64,000 nt of DNA from a beta proteobacterium AAP51 (GTDB lineage: Bacteria > Pseudomonadota > Gammaproteobacteria > Burkholderiales > Burkholderiaceae_C): positions 62,001 to 126,000 of the forward strand of contig LJHT01000008.1 in NCBI GenBank assembly GCA_001295905.1. The letters are read 5' to 3'. The translations under genes and the position numbers were made by a program. Under the pieces are notes generated by a model, which was not told the origin of the DNA, made no database searches, and saw only the letters and a program-made list of their open reading frames with translations. Positions 8,119 through 15,597 of this stretch are shown piece after piece. How positions within the stretch are numbered: the first letter of the stretch is position 1; every line of letters begins with the position of its first letter.

Positions 8119-8952
8119 TCAGCCGCGCTCGGGTTCGATGAGGGTGGTGGCCGCGAGCGCAAAGCGCTGCGAAGCTGCTGCGTAGTCCCAGCGCTCGATG
8201 ACACAGACGGGGCCAGCCTCGGGCTGGTCTCCCCCTCTGCCCCGGGCGCCGTCGCCAGCCGATGCCCAGCGCAAAAGGTTCACCGAGTTCGGCGCCTCGG
8301 CCCGGGTGCGTGAAGACACCGCCGTGCCGGCCTGCACCACGCACAAGCGCCGCGCCAGCCCCGGCACTTGCAGCATGTAAGGCAGGTGGATGTGGCCGCC
8401 CATCACCACGTCGGCCCCGGCCGCAGCCCAGGCGCGCAGGGCTTGCGCGTGGCCGCGCAGCAGGTGCGGACGGTTGCGTTCATCGGGCACGGCCGCAGGC
8501 TGGTGCACCACCACCACGCGCAATTGCTGCGCGGTGGCCGCAGCCAGGCGCCGGGCCACACGCTCGATTTGCGCCGCCGAGACCTCACCGTGCTGGTGGC
8601 GCCAGGCGCGCGTGGTGTTCACGCCCAGCACCAGGAGTTGCGCCGTTTCGTGCACGGGTTCGAGTTCGGGGCCGAAAGCCGCGGCGTAGCGCGCATAGGG
8701 CCGCGTGAAGCGCGACCACAGGTCGAACAGCGCGATGTCGTGGTTGCCCGGTATGGCCAGCACGGGCACGCCGAAGCGGTCGACGAAGGCCCGGGCGGCG
8801 CTGAACTGGGCCGGCCGGGCGCGCTGGGTGATGTCGCCAGAAAGCACCACCACGGCGGGCTTTTGCTCGGCGGCCATGGCCAGCAAGGCCGCCATCACCG
8901 GCGGCTGCTCGGTGCCGAAGTGGGTGTCCGAGATCTGCAGCAGCACCGTCAT
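8119..8952 (-). CDS. Metallophosphoesterase, Icc/CpdA-like phosphodiesterase
   Basis: A 277-residue calcineurin-like phosphoesterase with the complete metal-binding set: DTHFG (9-13), GDIT, GNHD, VVVHQP and GGHIHLP. Spacing is that of the 3',5'-cyclic-AMP phosphodiesterase CpdA/Icc group, though related enzymes hydrolyse other phosphodiesters, so cAMP as substrate is inferred. No signal peptide. Its start overlaps the stop of the lipid kinase gene by 4 bases (8949-8952), so the two are co-translated. Together with the cyclase-like gene and three cNMP-domain genes within 13 kb it supports a cyclic-nucleotide theme. Confidence 0.85.
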   Translation of the reverse strand: MTVLLQISDTHFGTEQPPVMAALLAMAAEQKPAVVVLSGDITQRARPAQFSAARAFVDRFGVPVLAIPGNHDIALFDLWSRFTRPYARYAAAFGPELEPVHETAQLLVLGVNTTRAWRHQHGEVSAAQIERVARRLAAATAQQLRVVVVHQPAAVPDERNRPHLLRGHAQALRAWAAAGADVVMGGHIHLPYMLQVPGLARRLCVVQAGTAVSSRTRAEAPNSVNLLRWASAGDGARGRGGDQPEAGPVCVIERWDYAAASQRFALAATTLIEPERG

Positions 8953-9929
8953 GCGCCGGCCCCGCTGTCGACATCGGGTTCGGCCGGCGCCCGCATCAGG
9001 AAGAGCGGCAGCGCCAGCACGCGGATGTCGACCGGCGTGCGCATCCGCGTCACCTCGCCGTCGTAGGCCACGCGGATGTGCTTGTGGCCGGGGGCCAGCG
9101 TGGGCCGCACCACGAGGTGGTCGAATTCGAAGCTGTCCACGCCCGCGGCCTCACCCAGCCGGCCCATCGCACCCTGCAGCATCAGCCCCAGCATCGGCAG
9201 CGTGCCGATAGGCCGCAGCATCAGCGCCGCCAGGGTGCCGTGGCCGGGCGTGCCGGCCAGCGTGTCGGCAGGCTCGGCACCGAACTGCTGCAGCTGCAGG
9301 CGGTTGTTGCCGACGAAGAGCGTCAGCGTCTGCACGTCGCGCGCCTGCGCACCGGTTTCGATGTGCAGCCGCAGCCGGCGCTGGGCGCGCAGCAGCGTGG
9401 CGCAGGCGGCCACGAAGGCCACCCAGCGGCTGCGGCCGAAGCGGGCCTTGTAGGCCTCGCGGTCCTGCAGCAGCTCGGGGTACAGGCCCAGGCTGGCGTT
9501 GACGAGGAACACGCGCTCGTTGATGCAGCCCACCTGCACCGGCGCCGGGCTTGCACGCAGCAGCAGGCGCACGGCGGCGGTGGCTTCGGCGGGTATGCCG
9601 TGGGTGCGGGCGAAGTAGTTGAAGGTGCCCTGCGGCACCACGCCCATCGCGCAGCCGGCGGCATGGGCGGCCTGGGCCACGGTGTTCAGCGTGCCGTCGC
9701 CGCCCACGGCCACCACGGCCGTGTGCGTGGCCAGCGCGCGTGCCGCCGCCTGCTGGGCCACGCCGGCCAGCTCGGCAGGCTGGCAGAAGTGCAGCTCGCC
9801 GCGCCGGCCCTGGGCCTGCAGCTCGGCTTCGATGGCCAGTCGCTTGGTGTCGGCATCGTTACTGCCGGCGGCAGCGTTGATGACGAACTGCAGCGGGGCC
9901 TGGGAGTCGAACGGGGGGCAGTCGCTCAT
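8949..9929 (-). CDS. Diacylglycerol/lipid kinase family protein (YegS-like)
   Basis: A 326-residue protein of the DAGK catalytic family. The nucleotide-binding motif VAVGGDGTLN is near residue 78, preceded by NAAAGSND near the N-terminus and followed by PQGTFNYFAR, all family hallmarks. It should phosphorylate a lipid such as diacylglycerol, sphingosine-like lipid or phosphatidylglycerol using ATP; the substrate cannot be read from the sequence. The start at 9929 (MSDCPP) is preferred to one 69 bases upstream that would add an unconserved proline-rich tail. It overlaps the downstream phosphodiesterase gene by 4 bases and follows the DUF3616 gene by 46 bases. Confidence 0.88.
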   Translation of the reverse strand: MSDCPPFDSQAPLQFVINAAAGSNDADTKRLAIEAELQAQGRRGELHFCQPAELAGVAQQAAARALATHTAVVAVGGDGTLNTVAQAAHAAGCAMGVVPQGTFNYFARTHGIPAEATAAVRLLLRASPAPVQVGCINERVFLVNASLGLYPELLQDREAYKARFGRSRWVAFVAACATLLRAQRRLRLHIETGAQARDVQTLTLFVGNNRLQLQQFGAEPADTLAGTPGHGTLAALMLRPIGTLPMLGLMLQGAMGRLGEAAGVDSFEFDHLVVRPTLAPGHKHIRVAYDGEVTRMRTPVDIRVLALPLFLMRAPAEPDVDSGAGA

Positions 9930-9975
9930 GGGGGCGGGCCCTCGCGGGCCCAGGGGTGGCTTCGGGTGAGGAGGG

Positions 9976-11064
9976 TCAGTCGTGGCGCAGCAGGTCACCG
10001 AAGACGGTGTGCTCGCCTTCCTTGCGGTCGGCGCCGGGCGCGTCGTACAGCACCAGCCAACTGGCCTTGCGGCCGGCCAGCGCCGGGGGCAGGTCGCACA
10101 GGGCCTCGGCGCGGTTGGTGCCGCGCCCGTGCGGCAGCGGCACCGATTCGCTGAGCGCCGATTCGAAGCGCACCGGTTCCCGGCTGGCCGCCAGCAGCGC
10201 CCGCGCCCCGGGCCACTTAAAGACGCGGATGTCGCCGTTGAGCACCATCGTGGGGCCGGCCAGGATGTAGAGGTCGTCGCCCGAGAAGTGCAGGTCGCGC
10301 ACGCCCAGGCCGTCCAGCTGCAGGAAGTGCTTGCGCAGCAACGTGCCGCTGTCGTCCAGCGGGGCCAGGCGCAGGTGGTCGCTGCGCGTTTCGATGGCCA
10401 CCTCCAGCAGCGCCGACCAGCCGCGCAGCACCGGCCCGCGCAGGCCCAGCAGCAGCCGGCGGCCGTCCACGGCCAGGCCTTCGATGTCGAAGCCGTTGTC
10501 CTTGCCGGGGATGGCCATGTAGGGCCCGAAGTGCGGGTCGTCGGCCAGCAGCCGCGTCAGCTGGTTGTCCTGCGCGTCGCCCCGCAGCCGCAACGCGCGC
10601 CGGCCGTCCTGTGCCTGGCGCACCAGGCAGGGCGCGCCGCTCGCATCGGCCTCGATGGGCAGGCAGGCGAGCAGGCGACGGTTGCCGTCGAGCGATACCT
10701 TGGCCAGCCGCCGGGCGTTGTCGGCATGGTTTCGCTCGGGCTTCGCGTTCTTGCGCTTCAGGCCGTGGGAACCCACCACCCACAGCCAACCGTCGGCCAC
10801 CGCCATGCCTTCGAGGTCGGCTTCCTCGTCGGGCTCGCCGGGCAGTTCGAGCAGTTCAGACAGCGGGAAATCGCGCACCTCGCCAAAGCGCAGGGTCTCG
10901 TGGCCCACCGGGGGCAGCAGGCGCAGGCGGTCCAGGCCGCAGGCTTCGTCGCCGGCCACCCAGAGCCAGTCGCCGGTGAACGCGGCGCCCGAGAGGTTGC
11001 TTTGCACCAGCGAGCCGGGCGCAAATTCCAGGCGAACGGCGTTCGCAGTGCGGGTGTTGGGCAT
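9976..11064 (-). CDS. DUF3616 protein (beta-propeller-like)
   Basis: A 362-residue protein matching DUF3616: repeated short motifs such as DLEGMAVADGWLWVVGSHG, FDIEGLAVDGRRLLLGLRG and LHFSGDDLYILAG recur as in a propeller of beta-sheets. The function of the family is not known. There is no signal peptide. The start at 11064 has GGAGGAG 5 bases upstream, which settles it against longer frames. First gene of a probable three-gene minus-strand unit with the lipid kinase and phosphodiesterase, and divergent from the SulP gene at 11270. Confidence 0.85.
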   Translation of the reverse strand: MPNTRTANAVRLEFAPGSLVQSNLSGAAFTGDWLWVAGDEACGLDRLRLLPPVGHETLRFGEVRDFPLSELLELPGEPDEEADLEGMAVADGWLWVVGSHGLKRKNAKPERNHADNARRLAKVSLDGNRRLLACLPIEADASGAPCLVRQAQDGRRALRLRGDAQDNQLTRLLADDPHFGPYMAIPGKDNGFDIEGLAVDGRRLLLGLRGPVLRGWSALLEVAIETRSDHLRLAPLDDSGTLLRKHFLQLDGLGVRDLHFSGDDLYILAGPTMVLNGDIRVFKWPGARALLAASREPVRFESALSESVPLPHGRGTNRAEALCDLPPALAGRKASWLVLYDAPGADRKEGEHTVFGDLLRHD

Positions 11065-11269
11065 GAGGCTCCTCCTTGCGTGGCTGGATAGGCGCTGATG
11101 TTTGCACGCCCCGTGCCACCCAGGCCCGCAAGCCCTGGCCTGGCCCAGGGTGCCCGTGCCGCCGACGTTGCGGGCCCGCATCAGCGGGTTTGAACCCGGG
11201 GGGCCTGAGCGGGGCTCTGGCTACACTTTCCATCATCGCCCGTTCGCGCTCCCAGATACACCGTCCCCG
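11065..11269. promoter_or_regulatory. Divergent promoter region DUF3616 / SulP
   Basis: These 205 bases separate two divergent genes. A TACACT hexamer at 11222-11227 is a plausible -10 box for the SulP gene, leaving a leader of about 37 bases; no good -35 partner is visible. A GGGTTTGAACCC palindrome (near 11187-11198) may be a regulator site. Nothing else is recognised. Confidence 0.3.
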
Positions 11270-13522
11270 ATGACCGAACCCGCCAGGCCCGCCGTGCCGT
11301 GGCAAAAAGACCTCCAGGGCGGCGCGACGGCTGCGTTGGTGTTGCTGCCTATCCACGGCAGCTATGGTTTGCTGGCGCTGGGCCCGCTCGGCCCCGGGTA
11401 TGCGGCCACCGGCTTCCTGATGGGCGTGTTCGCAGCAGCCCTGGGCAACCTGCTCACGGTGCTGGCCGGCGACCGCGGCGCCTTGGGCGTGGGCCCCTCG
11501 GCGGCCTTGTCCTTGCTGGTGCCGCCGCTGCTGGTGCAGCTGATGGCCGCGCCCCTGTTGCGCCCGGGCGGCACCCCTGCCGACGTGACCACGGTGCTGG
11601 CCTTGCTGGGGCTGGCCCTGGCCGCAGCCGGCGTGCTGCAGTGGTTGCTGGGGCAGCTGCGCTGGGGCGCCGTGGTGCGCTATGTGCCCTACCCCGTGCA
11701 CAGCGGCTTCATGCTGGGCGTGGCCGTGCTGATGGCCCTGGCCCTGCTGCCACTGGCGCTGGGCCTGCCTTCGGGGCGGGGCCTGCGCCATCTGGACCTG
11801 AACGCCGTGCGGCCCCTGGCACTGCTGGTGGCCCTCAGCAGTGCTGCCGTCGCGCTGGGCGTGCAGCGCTGGCGGCCAGGCTGGCCGGCCCTGCTGATGG
11901 GGCTGATGGCCGGGGTGGCCCTGCACCACGGGCTGGGCGCTGCAGGCGCCATCGCGCAGCTGGGCCCGGTGCTCGGGCCCGTGCTGCTGGTGTGGCCCGG
12001 CCCGAACGTCCCCGAACGCCTGGCCGACCCCGCGCTCTGGGCCGTGTTGCCCGGCCTGGCCGCGCCGCTGGGGCAATTCGCGCTGGCCGTGGCCTTGACG
12101 GGCGGCATGCAGGCCTTGATGGCCAGTTCGATCGTCAGTGGTACCACCGGGGTGCGCAACGATGGCGACCGGCTGCTGCGCACGCATGGCATCAACAGCT
12201 TGGCGGGGGGCCTGCTGGGGCTGCTGCCGGCAGCGGGCTCGGTGGCCAGCACGGCCGTGGTGCTGCAAGCGGGTGGTCGCGGCACCCTCAGCCGCGCCGT
12301 GCACGGCACGGGCCTGCTGCTGGTGCTGGGGCTGGGCGTGGGCCTGGCGCAGCACTTGCCGATGGCGGCGGTGGCCGGCGTGTTCGCGGTGGTCGCGTGG
12401 AGCCTGGTCGACCCCTGGTCGCGCGGCATCTTCTCGCAGTTGCTGCGCGGGCGTTCGCCGGGCGCCGGTGCGGCGGGGCCCATCGCGGTGCTGGCGCTGG
12501 TGGCTGCCACCTCCATCGGCGTTTCGCTGGTGGCCGGGGTGTTGATAGGCTCGCTGGCCGCCATGCTGCTGTTCGTGCGCAGCCAGTTGCGCCCGCCCGT
12601 GCGGCGCGTGCTGCGCGGCGACCAGCAGCCCTCGCGCACGCTGCGCCCGCCCATCGTGGCCGAAGCGCTGCGCCCGCTGGCGCGCCGCATCGTGTGCGTG
12701 GAACTCGACGGCCACCTGTTCTTCGGCACCGCCGACGCCGCCGCGCAGGCCATCGAACAAGCCGCCACCGAGGCGCGCAGCGTGGTGCTGGACTGCCGCC
12801 GTGTGCGCGAAATCGACGCCAGCGGCGCACGCGTGCTGCTGCAGCTGGCCGCCACGCTGCAGCGCCGCGGCTGCCACCTGGCGCTGGCCGCCGTGCGCCC
12901 GACGGCGCGCAATGCACTGCGCCTGCTGGACACCGAGGGCCTGCTGCCCGAGGCCCGCTTCTTTGTCGACGCCGACCGCGCCCTGGAAGCCGCCGAAGAG
13001 CGTGCGCTGGCCGAAGCCGACATCGCCCGCCACGCCAAACCACCGCTGCCGCTGGCCCAGACGCTGCTGGGCCAGGGGCTGGACGCCGCCTCGCTGGCGC
13101 GGCTGGGGGCGCTGCTGCAACCGCTGGCGCTGCCGGCCGGCCGCAAGGTCTTCGAACGCGGCGACCCCGGTGACGCGCTGTACCTGGTGCTGGATGGGCA
13201 GGTGGCCATCGTGCTGCCCGGCCAGAACGGCAGCGCGGCGCAGCGGCTGGTGTCCTTCGCGCCGGGCGCGGTGTTCGGCGAGATCGGTCTCTTGCGCGGG
13301 CAGCCGCGCAGCGCCGATGCCGTGGTGGAGCGCGATGCCTCCCTCGCCCGGCTGGACCGCGCCGCGCTGGAGAGCCTGGCCGCCCAGGCACCCGCCGTGC
13401 ACGCGCAGCTGCTGCACGCCCTGGCCCTGCACCTGGGCGAACGCCTGGGGGCGCTGACCCTGGCCGTGCAGGCGCTGGACGACGCCCCCACCGACCCGCC
13501 GCCGAGAGGGGCTTCTGCATGA
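11270..13522 (+). CDS. SulP-family anion transporter with STAS and cyclic-nucleotide-binding domains
   Basis: A 750-residue inner-membrane protein. Residues about 15-440 contain some ten hydrophobic segments of the SulP/SLC26 fold, including the YVPYPVHSGFMLG signature. A STAS domain follows (about 465-565), with the putative phospho-acceptor Ser retained in EIDASGARVL. The C-terminus (about 605-730) is a cNMP-binding domain with a phosphate-binding cassette FGEIGLLRGQPRSA that keeps the key Glu and Arg. It should carry an inorganic anion or bicarbonate/dicarboxylate; the substrate is unknown. The next gene starts 7 bases later and has the same STAS-cNMP tail. Start at 11270 is the first Met near the SulP homology. 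Confidence 0.9.
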   Translation: MTEPARPAVPWQKDLQGGATAALVLLPIHGSYGLLALGPLGPGYAATGFLMGVFAAALGNLLTVLAGDRGALGVGPSAALSLLVPPLLVQLMAAPLLRPGGTPADVTTVLALLGLALAAAGVLQWLLGQLRWGAVVRYVPYPVHSGFMLGVAVLMALALLPLALGLPSGRGLRHLDLNAVRPLALLVALSSAAVALGVQRWRPGWPALLMGLMAGVALHHGLGAAGAIAQLGPVLGPVLLVWPGPNVPERLADPALWAVLPGLAAPLGQFALAVALTGGMQALMASSIVSGTTGVRNDGDRLLRTHGINSLAGGLLGLLPAAGSVASTAVVLQAGGRGTLSRAVHGTGLLLVLGLGVGLAQHLPMAAVAGVFAVVAWSLVDPWSRGIFSQLLRGRSPGAGAAGPIAVLALVAATSIGVSLVAGVLIGSLAAMLLFVRSQLRPPVRRVLRGDQQPSRTLRPPIVAEALRPLARRIVCVELDGHLFFGTADAAAQAIEQAATEARSVVLDCRRVREIDASGARVLLQLAATLQRRGCHLALAAVRPTARNALRLLDTEGLLPEARFFVDADRALEAAEERALAEADIARHAKPPLPLAQTLLGQGLDAASLARLGALLQPLALPAGRKVFERGDPGDALYLVLDGQVAIVLPGQNGSAAQRLVSFAPGAVFGEIGLLRGQPRSADAVVERDASLARLDRAALESLAAQAPAVHAQLLHALALHLGERLGALTLAVQALDDAPTDPPPRGASA

Positions 13523-13529
13523 ATCTTGC

Positions 13530-15398
13530 ATGACGGTTGCGATGACTTCTCTTTCGCATCCGGCGGGCGCCCTCGCCCCGATTCCGCTCTATCTCGAACA
13601 ACTGCACCAGCGCCTGGCCACCGAGCTTTCCGGCCGCCTGCCCGACTACATCCCTGAACTGGCCAAGGCCGACCCCGCCTGGTTCGGCATCGTGCTGGCC
13701 ACAGTGGACGGCCAGGTCTACGAGGTGGGCGACAGCCGGCAGCCCTTCACCATCCAGAGCATCAGCAAGCCGCTGGTCTACGGCGTGGCGCTGGAAGACG
13801 CCGGCCCCGAGCGCGTGCACGCCACCGTGGGCGTGGAACCGTCGGGCGAGGCCTTCAACTCCATCAGCCTGGAACCCGGCAGCGGCCGCCCGCTGAACCC
13901 GATGATCAACGCCGGCGCCATAGCCACCGCGGCGCTGGTGGGCGGCGCCGATGCGGCCGCCCGGCTGGCGCGTGTGACGGCCGCGCTGTCGGCCTATGCC
14001 GGCCGGCCGCTGGAAATCGACGACGCGGTATTCCACAGCGAGCGCAGCACCGGCCACCGCAACCGAGCCATCGGCCACCTTCTGCGCAGCTTCGGCATCC
14101 TGGGCGCCGACCCCGAGCCCACCCTCGACCTGTATTTCCAGCAATGCTCGCTGCGCGTGGACGCGCACGCGCTGGCGTTGATGGCTGCCACGCTGGCCAA
14201 CGGCGGCATCAACCCGCTCACCTCGGCACGTGCGGTGCACGGCGACCTGGTGGGCCCCATCCTCAGCGTGATGACGACCTGCGGGGTCTACGACTTCACC
14301 GGCGCATGGGTCTACCGCGTGGGCCTGCCGGCCAAGAGCGGCGTGGGCGGCGGCATCATGGCCGTGCTGCCGGGGCAGCTGGGCATTGGCGTGTTTTCCC
14401 CGCTGCTCGATGAACGCGGCAACAGCGTGCGCGGCGTGAAGGTGTGCGAGGCGCTCTCGCGCGACCTGGGGCTGCACTTCCTGCGCCCGCCGCGGCTGGT
14501 GGCCAGCACGGTGCGTTCCCGCTACACGCTGGCGCAGATGCGCAGCAAACGCCAGCGCAGCGCGCCCGAACTGCAGCTGCTGCAGCAGCATGGCCACACC
14601 GCGGCCGTCTTCGAACTGCAGGGCGACCTGCGCTTCGCCACGCTGGAGCCGGTGCTGCGCGAGGTGCAGGCCACGGCCGGCACGCTGGCCCTGGTGCTGC
14701 TGGACTTCAAGCGCGTCACCGGCATCGACGCTGCGGCCACGCGGCTGCTGGCGGCCCTGGTGAACCACTGCGCGGGCCAGGGCCAGCAGGTGGTGCTGAG
14801 CCGCGTGCGCCGGCACGAGCTGCTGGCTGACTTCCATGCCGAGGTGCAGCCGCAGCACCACGGCGCGGTGGTCTTCCAGCCTCAGCTCGACCTCGGCCTG
14901 GAATGGTGCGAACGCCAGCTGCTGCAGCGCCATGCCCTGGGCCCGCCTGCCGCCGCGCTGGACACGCTGGCCCAGCACCCCCTGTGCGCCGGGGCGAGCG
15001 CGGCCGACCTGGCCTGGCTGGCGCAGCAGGCCCCACTGGGCCACTGGGAGCCCGGCGCGCTGGTGCTGGAACGGGGCGACCCGGCCGACTGCCTGTACCT
15101 GCTGCTGCGCGGCGAGGTCAGCGTCGTCATCCACCTGCCGCCCGGCGGCGCGCGGCGCCTGGCCACACTGTCGGCCGGCATGGTTTTTGGCGAGGCCGCG
15201 CTGCTGGAAGGCGGCCAGCGCAGCGCTGACGTGCGCGCCGACACCCCGGTGGTGTGCGCCGTGCTACCGCTGGCCGCCCTGCGCCAGGCCGAAGCCGAGC
15301 GCCCGGCCCTGGCGCTGCAGTTGCTGAAGGGCCTGCTGCGCAGCGCCGCCCAGACCACCGCGCGCCTGACGGCCGAAATCGCCGTGCTGGAAGCCTGA
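13530..15398 (+). CDS. glsA: Glutaminase fused to STAS and cyclic-nucleotide-binding domains
   Basis: A 622-residue fusion; stand-alone glutaminases have about 310 residues. Residues 15-310 are a serine-dependent beta-lactamase-fold glutaminase (L-glutamine to L-glutamate and ammonia): SISK (Ser77, Lys80), PLNPMINAGAI, ERSTGHRN and LPAKSGVGGG are all present. A STAS domain follows (about 345-440), but its phospho-acceptor position reads Ala (GIDAAATRLL). The C-terminal cNMP domain (about 480-600) keeps the Glu and Arg in FGEAALLEGGQRSA. Seven bases separate it from the SulP gene with the same tail, so both are probably one operon and respond to the same nucleotide. ATG 13530 or 13542 could be the start. 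Confidence 0.9.
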   Translation: MTVAMTSLSHPAGALAPIPLYLEQLHQRLATELSGRLPDYIPELAKADPAWFGIVLATVDGQVYEVGDSRQPFTIQSISKPLVYGVALEDAGPERVHATVGVEPSGEAFNSISLEPGSGRPLNPMINAGAIATAALVGGADAAARLARVTAALSAYAGRPLEIDDAVFHSERSTGHRNRAIGHLLRSFGILGADPEPTLDLYFQQCSLRVDAHALALMAATLANGGINPLTSARAVHGDLVGPILSVMTTCGVYDFTGAWVYRVGLPAKSGVGGGIMAVLPGQLGIGVFSPLLDERGNSVRGVKVCEALSRDLGLHFLRPPRLVASTVRSRYTLAQMRSKRQRSAPELQLLQQHGHTAAVFELQGDLRFATLEPVLREVQATAGTLALVLLDFKRVTGIDAAATRLLAALVNHCAGQGQQVVLSRVRRHELLADFHAEVQPQHHGAVVFQPQLDLGLEWCERQLLQRHALGPPAAALDTLAQHPLCAGASAADLAWLAQQAPLGHWEPGALVLERGDPADCLYLLLRGEVSVVIHLPPGGARRLATLSAGMVFGEAALLEGGQRSADVRADTPVVCAVLPLAALRQAEAERPALALQLLKGLLRSAAQTTARLTAEIAVLEA

Positions 15399-15414
15399 AC
15401 CCAGCCAGCCGCCG

Positions 15415-15425
15415 CCCCCCCCCCC
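15415..15425 (+). repeat. C11 homopolymer
   Basis: A run of eleven cytosines lies between the glutaminase stop and the cyclase-like gene. It is not in a coding region, so slippage would alter only spacing upstream of the next gene's promoter. Confidence 0.7.
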
Positions 15426-15517
15426 GCACGCCGCAGGGGTGATGCGACGCGCCGGCCCCACGCGCTCATGCCAATTGCGCACGCGCCGGTGCGACGTCTG
15501 CCTGGGCACGCCTAGAC

Positions 15518-15534
15518 TTGCAGGTTTACTGCAA
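15518..15534. promoter_or_regulatory. Perfect inverted repeat, probable operator upstream of the cyclase-like gene
   Basis: TTGCAG and CTGCAA form perfect 6-base arms around a 5-base A+T-rich spacer (GTTTA). The site overlaps the end of a TAGACT -10-like hexamer at 15513-15518 and sits 63 bases before the ATG, the place expected for a repressor operator. The cognate regulator is unknown. Confidence 0.5.
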
Positions 15535-15597
15535 CCGTCCACCCGTGCACCCCCTGCCCCGCCGCATGCCCCGCCCCAAGCGCTGCCCCAGACGCTC

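Noticed and set aside
11180..11205. GGGTTTGAACCC stretch resembling a tRNA T-arm
   Set aside because: The loop would be too short, and no acceptor, D-arm or anticodon arm can be folded around it.
10856..13531. Open frame of 891 codons on the minus strand
   Set aside because: It is antisense to the SulP-STAS-cNMP gene and reads as low-complexity Gln/His/Arg. The same applies to 12288-15134 and 15526-17979 minus.
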